From DIGJ01 sp041821315 (GTDB lineage: Bacteria > Bacillota > Clostridia > Lachnospirales > Lachnospiraceae), in the NCBI GenBank assembly GCA_041821315.1, contig JBGUEO010000005.1:104824-168823 (forward strand): DNA of 64,000 nucleotides. Reading direction: 5' to 3'. This document shows, piece after piece, positions 26,638-35,328 of the stretch. The position numbers and the translations under genes were made by a program. The stretch's first letter is position 1. Every line of letters starts with the position of its first letter. A model generated the notes under the pieces. The model saw only the letters and a program-made list of their open reading frames with translations, was not told where the DNA came from and ran no database searches.

Positions 26638-27831
26638 TTATTTTACTAAAGCCACCGTTTCTTCTGCAATTGCAAGTTCTTCATTTGTTGGAATGACACA
26701 AACTTTAACTTTTGAGTTTGCGGTAGAAATCATTTTTTCTTCTCCGCGAACCTTATTCGCTTCATCATCCAGTTCTACTCCCAAATAACCTAAATATTCA
26801 CAAATCATTTTACGAATTGCGCTATCGTTTTCGCCGACTCCTGCCGTAAATGCGATTCCATCAATCCCATTCATTGCTGCTACATAACCACCGATGTACT
26901 TTGCTACACGATAAGAAAACGCTTCTTGCGCATTTTTCGCATCAATATTTCCCTCGTTTGCAGCTTTCTCTAAATCTCTAAAGTCACTGGAAACGCCTGA
27001 CATCCCAAGAACTCCTGATTTTTTATTTAAAATATTTATCATTTCAGAAACGGATAAACCTTCTTTGTTTGCAATAAATTCAACAATAGCAGGATCCAAG
27101 TCTCCGCTTCTTGTTCCCATAATCAAACCTTCGAGTGGTGTAAGTCCCATGCTGGTATCAATACATTTACCATTTAATACAGCAGATACGCTTGCTCCGT
27201 TTCCAAGATGGCAAACGATTACTTTGGAATCATTTGTTGGGAGATTGGTATATTCTATAAATCGTTTGGATACAAAACTATGGCTTGTACCATGGAACCC
27301 ATATCTTCGAATACTATATTTATCATAATATTCCTTTGGAATTGCATATAGATATGCTTTTGCCGGCATTGTCTGATGAAATGCTGTATCAAAAACTGCA
27401 ACTTGTGGAACTCCAGGCATTGCTGCCTCACATGCATTGATTCCAATTAAGTTTGCAGGATTGTGAAGTGGTCCTAAATCGAAACAATCTTTGATTACTT
27501 TCTTAACATCATCATTTACAACAATTGAATCACAATAGTATTTTCCACCATGAAGCACACGATGACCTACTGCTTTGATTTCGCGAATACTTGCAATTAC
27601 ACCTACTGTTTTATCAACCAATGCATCCAAAACCATTTTTACTGCTACCGTATGATCTGGCATTAAATTTTCCACAACATATTTATCTTTACCCGTTGGT
27701 GAATGGGTTAATTTTGAACCTTCAATTCCGATTCTTTCACAAATTCCTTTTGCCAAAACATCTTTATTTTTCATGTTGATTAATTGATATTTTAATGATG
27801 AACTTCCACAGTTAATTACTAATACGTTCAT
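26638..27831 (-). CDS. ackA: Acetate kinase
   Basis: A 397-residue enzyme making ATP and acetate from acetyl phosphate, the energy-conserving end of fermentation. It shows VLVINCGSSSLKYQLI (phosphate 1), the catalytic-region FDTAFHQTMP, YGFHGTSH, CHLGNGASVSAV and a C-terminal TAGVGENDSAIR. GAGG 10 nt before the ATG. It follows pta by 45 nt with no promoter in between, so the two are co-transcribed. Confidence 0.98.
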   Translation of the reverse strand: MNVLVINCGSSSLKYQLINMKNKDVLAKGICERIGIEGSKLTHSPTGKDKYVVENLMPDHTVAVKMVLDALVDKTVGVIASIREIKAVGHRVLHGGKYYCDSIVVNDDVKKVIKDCFDLGPLHNPANLIGINACEAAMPGVPQVAVFDTAFHQTMPAKAYLYAIPKEYYDKYSIRRYGFHGTSHSFVSKRFIEYTNLPTNDSKVIVCHLGNGASVSAVLNGKCIDTSMGLTPLEGLIMGTRSGDLDPAIVEFIANKEGLSVSEMINILNKKSGVLGMSGVSSDFRDLEKAANEGNIDAKNAQEAFSYRVAKYIGGYVAAMNGIDGIAFTAGVGENDSAIRKMICEYLGYLGVELDDEANKVRGEEKMISTANSKVKVCVIPTNEELAIAEETVALVK

Positions 27832-27876
27832 TTTTGTTCTTCCTCGCTTTACCTATTCTTTCCGTATTTTTTATCG

Positions 27877-28872
27877 TTACTGTATGCCTGCCTGTACTGC
27901 TGTAATTGCGACAACGCCTACAATATCTTCCGCCGAGCAACCTCGAGAGAGATCGTTCACTGGTTTTGCAATACCCTGTGTCATCGGTCCATACGCATCT
28001 GCCTTAGCCAAACGTTGTACCAATTTATAACCAATATTTCCAGCATCTAAATCTGGAAATACAAGTACGTTGGCTTTTCCAGCTACTTCACTATTTGGTG
28101 CTTTTGAAGCCCCAACGCTTGGAACGATTGCAGCATCTAACTGACACTCTCCATCAATTTTATATTGTGGGTATTGTTCTTTTGCAAGTTTAGTTGCTTC
28201 TACTACTTTATCAACATCCGCATGTTTTGCACTTCCTTTTGTAGAATGAGACAACATAGCTATAAGTGGCTCTTCCCCTACTAATCCTTGAAAGCTTTCT
28301 GCAGAAGATCCAGCAATTGCAGCTAATTCCTCTGGATTTGGATTTTGATTTAATCCACAATCAGAAAATACAAAGGTTCCATTTGCACCTAATTCACAAT
28401 TTGGTACAACCATAATAAAGAAAGAGGAAACCAATTTTGTTCCTGGCGCAGTTTTCAAAATTTGTAAAGATGGTCTTAATGTATCAGCAGTTGAATGGCA
28501 AGCTCCTGACACCATTCCATCAACATCTCCCGCTTTTACCATAACAACTCCATAATACGTATTGCTCGTTAGTAAAATCTTTTCTGCTTCTTCTTTCGTC
28601 ATCCCTTTGCTTTTTCGGCATTCCACTAAGATATCCACATATTTGTTAAAGTTTGAATCGGTTGTAGGATCTATAATTTTAACTTTCGAAATATCTAACT
28701 CACCAGCTAACTTCTTAACTTCCACTTCTTTTCCTACCAAAACAAGATCTGCAATATCCTCTTTTTGTATTTGGGCAGCAGCTTGTATGGTACGAATATC
28801 TTCTGCCTCTGGTAATACAATTGTTTTTCTGTTTTGTTTTGCTCTTGCCTTAATTTGCTCAATAAATGACAC
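27877..28872 (-). CDS. pta: Phosphate acetyltransferase
   Basis: A 331-residue short-form Pta converting acetyl-CoA and phosphate to acetyl phosphate and CoA. The family core includes KTIVLPEAEDIRTIQAA, GMVSGACHSTADTLRP and MLSHSTKGSA. Start is GTG at 28872 with AAGGAG 9 nt upstream. Together with ackA it forms the acetate pathway. The promoter is at 28930-28958. Confidence 0.97.
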   Translation of the reverse strand: MSFIEQIKARAKQNRKTIVLPEAEDIRTIQAAAQIQKEDIADLVLVGKEVEVKKLAGELDISKVKIIDPTTDSNFNKYVDILVECRKSKGMTKEEAEKILLTSNTYYGVVMVKAGDVDGMVSGACHSTADTLRPSLQILKTAPGTKLVSSFFIMVVPNCELGANGTFVFSDCGLNQNPNPEELAAIAGSSAESFQGLVGEEPLIAMLSHSTKGSAKHADVDKVVEATKLAKEQYPQYKIDGECQLDAAIVPSVGASKAPNSEVAGKANVLVFPDLDAGNIGYKLVQRLAKADAYGPMTQGIAKPVNDLSRGCSAEDIVGVVAITAVQAGIQ

Positions 28873-28929
28873 GTAAAAACACTCCTTCGTAAGTAAATTT
28901 ATTTTTTTTAATTTAAACCCTTAATTTCT

Positions 28930-28958
28930 ATTATAGCTCAAATATTCTACACCTACAA
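28930..28958 (-). promoter_or_regulatory. Promoter for pta-ackA
   Basis: TTGTAG (28953-28958), 17-nt spacer, TATAAT (28930-28935), leaving a 5' leader of about 50 nt. Confidence 0.75.
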
Positions 28959-28965
28959 GTAATTT

Positions 28966-29835
28966 TTATCTTTTACTACCAAGGAAAAATAGTGCAACCG
29001 TTCCAGGACCAGAATGTGCTCCAATCACCGGGTCTAACACTCTTACAAAAACCTCTTTTATTGGGTAAAGTTCTTTTACCCTTTTGGCAACATATTCTGC
29101 ATCTTCCAAACAATCTCCATGGCTAATATAGATATATTGACCTTCTGGATGTTCAATCGTTCGTTGTAAATGTAGAACTAACGCATCCAACGCTTTTTTC
29201 CTTCCTCTGGCTTTTTCCATCATAATAAGATGACCTTCATCATCCACATGAAGCACTGGCTTAATATTTAATGCCGTTCCTAGTACTGCCGTTGTAACAG
29301 AAATCCTACCTCCACGTTTTAGAAAGAACAAATCATCTACGGTAAACCAATGACATAAGCGCAAGCGATTGTCTAAAATCCATTGGTATACTTCTTCAAT
29401 TTTTCCACCATCTTCTCTCAGATCGATTGCATAACGAACCAATAGGCCTTCACCCAACGCTGCTGCCAATGTATCAACACAATAGATTTTTCGTTCTGGA
29501 TAGCGTTCCCTTAACTCCTCTAATGCAACACAAACTGATTGATAACTTCCGCTTAGACCAGATGAAAATCCAATATAAAGAATATCTTTCCCAATCTTCA
29601 ATAATGCTTCACATTGTTCCATCGCTGCACTTGTATTTACTAATGAAGTTGTTATTTCTTTCTTTTTCCTCATCATTGCATAAAACTGTGCTAAATCCGT
29701 TAATTTTCCTTTTTCATATCCATAATACTCGACTTTATCGACAAAAAAGGAAAGCGATAAGATGGTTAAGTGATATGTTTCGATCATGTCTTCTGGTAAA
29801 TTTGCAGAAGAATCTGTAATTATTTCAAATTGCAT
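28966..29835 (-). CDS. DegV family fatty-acid-binding protein (second copy)
   Basis: A 289-residue DegV/FakB-like protein: FEIITDSSANLP at the start, TSLVNTS near residue 90, GFSSGLSGSYQSV and a C-terminal GAHSGPGTVALFFLG. Clearly diverged from the copy at 11.2-12.1 kb, so the two may prefer different fatty acids, as FakB1 and FakB2 do. GGGAGGG 6 nt before ATG 29835 sets the start; the frame extends to 29907 through the promoter. Own promoter at 29879-29907. Confidence 0.9.
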   Translation of the reverse strand: MQFEIITDSSANLPEDMIETYHLTILSLSFFVDKVEYYGYEKGKLTDLAQFYAMMRKKKEITTSLVNTSAAMEQCEALLKIGKDILYIGFSSGLSGSYQSVCVALEELRERYPERKIYCVDTLAAALGEGLLVRYAIDLREDGGKIEEVYQWILDNRLRLCHWFTVDDLFFLKRGGRISVTTAVLGTALNIKPVLHVDDEGHLIMMEKARGRKKALDALVLHLQRTIEHPEGQYIYISHGDCLEDAEYVAKRVKELYPIKEVFVRVLDPVIGAHSGPGTVALFFLGSKR

Positions 29836-29878
29836 ATGAGCCCTCCCAAAGTTCTTGCATAATTTTCTAATCCCTCGT

Positions 29879-29907
29879 ATTATAAGACTTTTTAAAAGGT
29901 TCGTCAA
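29879..29907 (-). promoter_or_regulatory. Promoter for the second degV gene
   Basis: TTGACG (29902-29907), 17-nt spacer, TATAAT (29879-29884). The -35 box overlaps the stop codon of the activase gene. Confidence 0.8.
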
Positions 29908-30674
29908 ATGCCTTTTATTATTTCTCTTTCTGCAAATAACGCTGCACCCAAGGCTCCTGCAAAACGCCCCAAAGTATGATTAGATACCTTTACTTTTAAC
30001 TTTGCAGATAGCTCTGCTGCAAAATATGCACTATGACTCAATCCTCCTGTCAGCATTACTTTCGTTCCTATCGTCTTCTTTGCAGCTAAAGATACTACTT
30101 TATTTACGACAGAATCAATGATACCTGCTGCAATATCCTCTTTGCTTTTTCCTTCTTGCATAAAATTAATTATCTCCGATTCCGCAAAAACAGTACAAAG
30201 AGAGCTAATTGCAATTGGTGTTCCGATTTGTGCGAGTGAAAACAATTCATTAATTGTTATATTCAAGCGATTTGCCATGATTTCCAAGAATTTTCCAGTT
30301 CCAGCAGAACATTTATCATTCATTAAAAAATCAACAACTACACCATCTTCTACTAAAATGATTTTTGTATCTTGTCCTCCAATATCAATAATGGTCGTAT
30401 CTCCACCTGCCAAATAGCGACCTCCCATTCCATGGCATGTGATTTCAGTGACTACTTTATTCGCATAATTAACCGTCCCTCTTCCATATCCAGTTGCAAC
30501 AACATATGTATTTTCAGAATTAACATCGATTGATTTTTCTACTAAACGATTTAAAATTAGAGCTGCCGTCTCCTTGCTGTTCCAACCAGATGGCATAACA
30601 AAATAATCCTCGACCTCTCCTCGTATTAAAACCTTCGATGCAGTTGATCCAATATCAATTCCAATTGCATTCAT
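29904..30674 (-). CDS. Acyl-CoA dehydratase activase / ATP-dependent [4Fe-4S] activator (HgdC-like)
   Basis: A 256-residue ASKHA-fold ATPase that injects a low-potential electron into a partner 2-hydroxyacyl-CoA dehydratase-type or double-cubane protein. Visible: GIDIGSTASK (phosphate 1), DIGGQDTKII (phosphate 2), and two cysteines bridging a [4Fe-4S] cluster between subunits, in NDKCSAGTG and SSLCTVFAE. GGAG 6 nt before the ATG at 30674 sets the start; the frame runs on to 30776 across a terminator hairpin. Its likely partner is the reductase at 31037-32311, two genes upstream. A terminator at 30711-30749 separates it from DUF3343. Confidence 0.92.
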   Translation of the reverse strand: MNAIGIDIGSTASKVLIRGEVEDYFVMPSGWNSKETAALILNRLVEKSIDVNSENTYVVATGYGRGTVNYANKVVTEITCHGMGGRYLAGGDTTIIDIGGQDTKIILVEDGVVVDFLMNDKCSAGTGKFLEIMANRLNITINELFSLAQIGTPIAISSLCTVFAESEIINFMQEGKSKEDIAAGIIDSVVNKVVSLAAKKTIGTKVMLTGGLSHSAYFAAELSAKLKVKVSNHTLGRFAGALGAALFAEREIIKGI

Positions 30675-30710
30675 TCTATTCTCCATTCCGTTTACCTGAT
30701 TGATATAACT

Positions 30711-30749
30711 AAAAAAAGGGATGTTACTCGCTATCGTTTGTAACATCCC
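30711..30749 (-). terminator. Intrinsic terminator within the reductase-activase operon
   Basis: Perfect 10-bp stem GGGATGTTAC/GTAACATCCC (30740-30749 with 30718-30727) and 12-nt loop, followed on the minus strand by TTTTTTT. It lies after DUF3343 and 37 nt before the activase start. No promoter is seen after it. Confidence 0.9.
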
Positions 30750-30769
30750 TAAAAGATACCAAATAGTCC

Positions 30770-31024
30770 TTAACAATACCGATCTCGTTTCGCATCGTTT
30801 GCGTTTTCTAATGCAACTATCTTTTGTATTTCGATTTTATCGAATTCAATACACTCCACTATTTTTTCCATATCTTCTTTTTGTATCATAAGTGATATTC
30901 CACAACATGCACTCACTCTTCTTGGTGTCGGCACAATTGTTGTTTGAATATTTCGCCGCTTTAATGCTTGATACAACTCCATTCCGCTATGGTGATTATG
31001 AAACAGTACATAGTATTCTTCCAT
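30770..31024 (-). CDS. DUF3343 small protein
   Basis: An 84-residue protein of the DUF3343 family, with YYVLFHNHHSGMELYQALK, the PTPRRVSACCGISL motif with paired cysteines, and a charged helical end. Relatives often accompany selenium- or sulfur-handling and dehydratase-type genes, so sulfur/selenium delivery or cluster assembly for the reductase is a guess. It starts 12 nt after the reductase gene and is followed by the internal terminator. Confidence 0.8.
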   Translation of the reverse strand: MEEYYVLFHNHHSGMELYQALKRRNIQTTIVPTPRRVSACCGISLMIQKEDMEKIVECIEFDKIEIQKIVALENANDAKRDRYC

Positions 31025-31036
31025 TTTCCTACCTGT

Positions 31037-32311
31037 TTAATGGTTCAACATTTCAATAAATGCACCAATTCTTGTTCGAAGTTGCTGAGCGTCGGAATCC
31101 GTATAGTCCGTTTCAATCCCAAGAACAGGAATTCCAGCTTCTTTGAGTGCTTTTTCTACAACAAACCCTTCTGTATCATATAGATTACAGAATTTTAAGT
31201 TGACATCAATCACACCATCAACCTGATATTCTTTCGCTAATTCAATGATATCTTCCACTCTTCCAGTATTTGGCGTAAAGCATGCACAATTAATTTTCAT
31301 ATAGCGTTCGGCTAACGCATCAATTTGCTCGTCCACTGTTTTCTTCGTTTCATCGACTAGATTTTCAAAGTATCTAGTTCCTGTACACATTTCTTCACAA
31401 ACGACAGCAGCACCACTAGTTTCAATGATATTATGTAGTTTCCAATTTGGAACAGCAAGCGGTGTTCCCGAAAGCAAAATTCGTTTCGTTCCACTCGGAA
31501 CAACCGATACCTGATTTTTAACTCTTTCTTCTAATTCATCACATAGTTTATTTGTCATCTCTGTAAAGCGGGCTGGATCATCATAAAATGCAATTTGCGA
31601 AATTACAAGTGCATCTCGCCCACTAATTGGAAGATTTTTATTTTTTCTAAAATCATAGAGCCTTGCTAATGCTTTCCTTTTTTCATTTATAAGATGAATA
31701 CTCTCTTGTAAGGACTCTCTTGTAATTTTATTACCAGTAAAATCTTCCACTATCTGCTTGAATTCTTCAATTTCAGCTGCCCATGCTTTTACATCTTTTT
31801 TGCGCTTCATTTGCGGAAGGTTCATCACATGCATTGGTACATCTTCACCAAGAATTTCCCATGCTTTTTTCTTTCCATCACAAGTAGTTTCTCCTACATA
31901 CATATCTGCAATCCGAAAGAATGGACAGGTTTTATCAAAACGAGCACCCAACGATGCTTTAATCAATGGACAGGTATTCGTTGGCAATACCTTTTCTCCC
32001 CCTGGTACCCAAAACTGTGACCCCCCACATAAACCAGTTGAAATTGCGTCTGCTGCAAATACGATTTCATCTGGCACATATACGCAAAAGGTTCCGAATA
32101 CCTTTCCACCTTTTTTTTGATGTTCAATCAATTCTTTTGGACGAACACCATGTATTTCCGAAATTACAAAGTTATAATAATCCATTGCTTCTGGTCTATT
32201 TTCCTGTGTTAAAAAAACATCCCCAAATGCCTGTGGTAATACTTCGCATAATTGATCATGCGTGTCCAAATCCATTCCCAAATCATTCCACATTTCTCTA
32301 TAATCTGACAT
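31037..32311 (-). CDS. Double-cubane-cluster reductase (2-hydroxyacyl-CoA dehydratase HgdB-like family)
   Basis: A 424-residue cytosolic protein related to the dehydratase beta subunit. Cysteine motifs suited to a double-cubane [8Fe-9S] cluster occur in order: GTFCVYVP, STGLCGG, NTCPLIKAS, KTCPFFRIAD, TTCDGKKKAW, CEEMCTGTRY, INCACFTPN and KFCNLYDTEG. Characterised relatives take electrons from an ATP-driven activase and reduce small molecules such as acetylene; the physiological substrate is unknown. The activase two genes downstream supports this. AAAGGAGG 8-9 nt before the ATG. Promoter at 32339-32367. Confidence 0.88.
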   Translation of the reverse strand: MSDYREMWNDLGMDLDTHDQLCEVLPQAFGDVFLTQENRPEAMDYYNFVISEIHGVRPKELIEHQKKGGKVFGTFCVYVPDEIVFAADAISTGLCGGSQFWVPGGEKVLPTNTCPLIKASLGARFDKTCPFFRIADMYVGETTCDGKKKAWEILGEDVPMHVMNLPQMKRKKDVKAWAAEIEEFKQIVEDFTGNKITRESLQESIHLINEKRKALARLYDFRKNKNLPISGRDALVISQIAFYDDPARFTEMTNKLCDELEERVKNQVSVVPSGTKRILLSGTPLAVPNWKLHNIIETSGAAVVCEEMCTGTRYFENLVDETKKTVDEQIDALAERYMKINCACFTPNTGRVEDIIELAKEYQVDGVIDVNLKFCNLYDTEGFVVEKALKEAGIPVLGIETDYTDSDAQQLRTRIGAFIEMLNH

Positions 32312-32338
32312 AAATAAATACCTCCTTTATCTATAAAA

Positions 32339-32367
32339 ACCATAGCACATAAAAGATAAGCTTTCAA
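32339..32367 (-). promoter_or_regulatory. Promoter for the double-cubane reductase operon
   Basis: TTGAAA (32362-32367), 17-nt spacer, TATGGT (32339-32344), 27 nt before the start codon. Confidence 0.6.
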
Positions 32368-32462
32368 TTAGTTTTAGGCGTTCCATTCATTGATATTTTC
32401 AACTAGTTATGCTCGGTTTATTGCTAATTTCAATAAGTGAGTAATACCAATGGAATTCTTAA

Positions 32463-32491
32463 TTGAGTTTTTTTCTCAAAAACATTATAAT
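32463..32491 (+). promoter_or_regulatory. Promoter for tmcAL-ylbJ
   Basis: TTGAGT (32463-32468), 17-nt spacer, TATAAT (32486-32491), 29 nt before the start codon. It is divergent from the reductase promoter, about 95 nt away. Confidence 0.78.
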
Positions 32492-32520
32492 AAGAGAAAG
32501 AAAAGAAAGGAAATTAAGTT

Positions 32521-33717
32521 ATGAGTATTGTTGGAGTTATTGTAGAATATAATCCGTTTCACAATGGGCACAAATATCATCTGGAACAGGCGAAAACACT
32601 AAGTGGTGCTGACTATGTTGTTGCCATTATGAGTGGCAATTTCGTGCAACGTGGGATTCCAGCAATCACAGACAAATATACACGAACAGCAATGGCTCTG
32701 CAAAATGGTGCAGACATCGTTTATGAACTACCAGCCTTTTATGCCACATCAAGTGCAGAAAGCTTTGCTTACGGGGCAGTGTCGATTTTGAACGGACTCG
32801 GAGTGATTGATTATTTATGTTTTGGTGCAGAGGATAACGACCTTAGTCTTATGCAAGAAATTGCTAAACTGTTAAACCAAGAACCTTCCTCCTACACCTC
32901 ACATATTAAAAGAGAACTTTCTAACGGAATCCCTTTCCCGGTCGCTAGAAAAAATGCTTTGATTCCTCTTCTATCCGGAAAAAATTCATTATATATCGAA
33001 CATTTTTTAGAATCTTCCAATAATATTTTGGGAATTGAATACCTCAAAGCCTTAGCCTTATTACAAAGTAATATAACTCCACTTATTGTTAAACGGCAGG
33101 GATCTATATACAACGAAGAAGGGCTTCCTAGTCCATCCACATTTCCTTCAGCAACTGCATTAAGAAAATCTTATTGCTTAAATGCCTCATTAAAACCATA
33201 TGCTCCATTTGTACCAAAATCCGCATTTGATTTATTAAACGATGCAAAAAACAAATCATTTCCCTTAGAACTGGATGATTTTTCAGAATACCTATATTAT
33301 AAGCTTTCCTATATTACGTACGAAGATCTTATTACCTATGTTGATATTTCTCCCGACTTGGCCATGCGAATTTTAAAACTTCGTAGGGATTTTACCAACA
33401 TTTCGGAATTTGCAAACAAAATTAAAACCCGTCAATTTACACTTACTCGCATTCAACGGGTTCTGCTCCATATTTTATTGAATGTGAGAATTGGAATGGC
33501 ACCTTCGCCCTATGCACACCTACTTGGCTTCAAGAAAGCTTCCACTTCTATTATTAATAAAAAACGAGCTTCGATCCCTATTATAACAAAATCAGCCGAT
33601 TCAAAAAAGCTTTTGGAGCATGACATCTTTTGTACTGACCTATATAACCGTGTAGTTGCAAAAAAATTTCAATATTGCATTGCAAGTGATTTTACACATC
33701 CGTTAATCATTCAATAA
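32521..33717 (+). CDS. tmcAL: tRNA(Met) cytidine acetate ligase (YlbM)
   Basis: A 398-residue nucleotidyltransferase-fold enzyme which, in Bacillus, activates acetate with ATP to acetylate cytidine 34 of elongator tRNA-Met. The N-terminal GVIVEYNPFHNGHKYHLEQA (HxGH-type nucleotide site), IMSGNFVQRG and YELPAFYATSSAESFA are family marks. Acetate dependence fits its location near pta-ackA. AAAGGA about 9 nt before the ATG. The ylbJ gene follows by 26 nt. Confidence 0.93.
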   Translation: MSIVGVIVEYNPFHNGHKYHLEQAKTLSGADYVVAIMSGNFVQRGIPAITDKYTRTAMALQNGADIVYELPAFYATSSAESFAYGAVSILNGLGVIDYLCFGAEDNDLSLMQEIAKLLNQEPSSYTSHIKRELSNGIPFPVARKNALIPLLSGKNSLYIEHFLESSNNILGIEYLKALALLQSNITPLIVKRQGSIYNEEGLPSPSTFPSATALRKSYCLNASLKPYAPFVPKSAFDLLNDAKNKSFPLELDDFSEYLYYKLSYITYEDLITYVDISPDLAMRILKLRRDFTNISEFANKIKTRQFTLTRIQRVLLHILLNVRIGMAPSPYAHLLGFKKASTSIINKKRASIPIITKSADSKKLLEHDIFCTDLYNRVVAKKFQYCIASDFTHPLIIQ

Positions 33718-33743
33718 AATGAATATCCGATTTTTATAAGCAT

Positions 33744-34655
33744 ATGATTATGAAAAGACATTTTTTCAGGATTCCTATGACTCTATTTTTATTAGTAGTT
33801 GCTTTTGGCCTTCTTATCGTATTCCCAAATACTGCTTTTGATGGTGCAAAATCAGGGTTGCTTTTATGGTTTCAAGTTATACTTCCTACCCTATTCCCAT
33901 TTCTTGTCATTACAAATATGATGGAACGTCTGCTTCCAATCAGTTCAGGAAAGCTCTATACGCTATTTACCGGCTTTCTTTCTGGTTATCCAATTGGTGC
34001 TAAGTCTTGTAATTTTGTTGTGAAAGAAGGAAAACTTTCAAAAAAAGAAGGACAGTTTTATCTATCCTTCTGTAATAATGCAAGTCCTGCATTTTTATTA
34101 AATTATGTATTTATACATTGCCTAAATGTATCAAACAAACGCTTTTTGTTACTTGGAATTCTCTATCTTTCTGCTATTCTAAGTGCACTTTTTATCTATC
34201 CTAAAAACAAGCCCCTTCGATTGCAATCCATTGATTCCACACCAGTAATCGACCAAAAAAAATTCACAAATAAAACATTGTCCTTTGATACGGTTATCAT
34301 GGCAAGCTTTGAAATAATTACAAAAATCGGCGGGTACATCATCCTTTTTTCCTTGATTGCTAACATTATTAGGATGCATCTTCCACTACCAGGTTTTATA
34401 AAAATAATCGTTTGCGGAACCCTTGAAATCACAACGGGCGTTAATTTGATTTACAAAAGTGTTCTAAGTCCTTCCATTAAGCTCCTAATCACAATGTTTA
34501 TTGCTTCCTTTGGAGGAATTTCCGCACTTTTCCAAACACAGGCTGTAATCAAAGACTCCAGCCTGTCCATTCGCACGTATATCAACTTAAAATTAGTCGG
34601 AAGTGGAATCTGCGTTTGCATCACGTACCTTCTCCTGTTATTTAATATCATCTAA
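33744..34655 (+). CDS. ylbJ: Sporulation integral membrane protein YlbJ
   Basis: A 303-residue polytopic membrane protein with about seven or eight helices. YlbJ signatures are LWFQVILPTLFPFLVI, FLSGYPIGAKSC and SFCNNASPAFLLNYVF, plus a late FGGISALFQTQ. In Bacillus it is a sigma-E-controlled protein needed for heat-resistant spores. It is shorter than the Bacillus protein (about 400). No Shine-Dalgarno is evident before the ATG at 33744 (or the ATG at 33750), so translation may depend on tmcAL. Its last 18 nt overlap the convergent coiled-coil gene. Confidence 0.88.
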   Translation: MIMKRHFFRIPMTLFLLVVAFGLLIVFPNTAFDGAKSGLLLWFQVILPTLFPFLVITNMMERLLPISSGKLYTLFTGFLSGYPIGAKSCNFVVKEGKLSKKEGQFYLSFCNNASPAFLLNYVFIHCLNVSNKRFLLLGILYLSAILSALFIYPKNKPLRLQSIDSTPVIDQKKFTNKTLSFDTVIMASFEIITKIGGYIILFSLIANIIRMHLPLPGFIKIIVCGTLEITTGVNLIYKSVLSPSIKLLITMFIASFGGISALFQTQAVIKDSSLSIRTYINLKLVGSGICVCITYLLLLFNII

Positions 34656-35318
34656 GAAGGTATTTTCATCAAAATTAAAGTCATCATCCAAACGATCGTC
34701 CTCGTGTTCCGACTCTCCCTTTGCATATTCAATAGCTTCAGCAGTTTCTAAATCCGTTTCATTTGCTCCCTTTTGTTTATCAAGTCCCAATTCTGCGCGA
34801 TTGTTGATAATTGTATCTAGTCCATACTTCAACGTACTTGTAAGTCCTTCATAATGTTCAGAAGCACCCTCATATGCCGAAGTAAGTGCTTGCTCAGCAT
34901 CTGCTAGTAAATCGTTGGTATAGGCTAATGCATTGATACGGATTTGATCCGATTCTTGCACCGCCTTTGCCATAATTTTATTTGCCTCCTCTGTCGCTTG
35001 ACTCACAATCTGATTTGCTTGAAAATATGCTTGTTGCACAATTTCAGATTCATTGATTAAATTTTCTGTCTTCTGACGTGCTTCTTCCATCATTTCATCT
35101 GCTTTTTTTTGAGCATCGTCAAGAATTGCCTCTCGATTTGCAATTACCTTTTTATATCGCTTGATTTCATCTGGCGCACGCATTCTTAATTCATCCAACA
35201 AATCATAAAGTTCATCTTTTGGAACGATTACCTTTGTTGAAAACAACGGTTGCGTTTTACAGTTTTCAATAAATTCATAAATGTCCTCAATTGATTGTTC
35301 GATTCTGCTTGTTCCCAT
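34638..35318 (-). CDS. Coiled-coil protein (DivIVA/ATPase subunit H-like), function unknown
   Basis: A 226-residue soluble protein: an N-terminal region (1-60, SRIEQSIEDIYEFIENC, IVPKDELYDLLDELRMRAP), a long alpha-helical coiled coil (about 60-170) with alternating Ala, Glu and Lys, and a very acidic tail (185-226). Similar proteins in Lachnospiraceae are named V-type ATPase subunit H-like or DivIVA-like on composition alone. AGGAG 7 nt before ATG 35318 sets the start. It lies 10 nt after coaD, probably one unit with rsmD-coaD. A scaffold role is a guess. Confidence 0.75.
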   Translation of the reverse strand: MGTSRIEQSIEDIYEFIENCKTQPLFSTKVIVPKDELYDLLDELRMRAPDEIKRYKKVIANREAILDDAQKKADEMMEEARQKTENLINESEIVQQAYFQANQIVSQATEEANKIMAKAVQESDQIRINALAYTNDLLADAEQALTSAYEGASEHYEGLTSTLKYGLDTIINNRAELGLDKQKGANETDLETAEAIEYAKGESEHEDDRLDDDFNFDENTFLDDIK

Positions 35319-35328
35319 ATGTACTCTC

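Noticed and set aside
26270..26788. 172-codon plus-strand open frame
   Set aside because: Antisense across DUF177, its promoter and the end of ackA, all well supported on the minus strand.
29427..29819. 130-codon plus-strand open frame
   Set aside because: Antisense to the second degV gene; composition is that of a mirrored coding frame.
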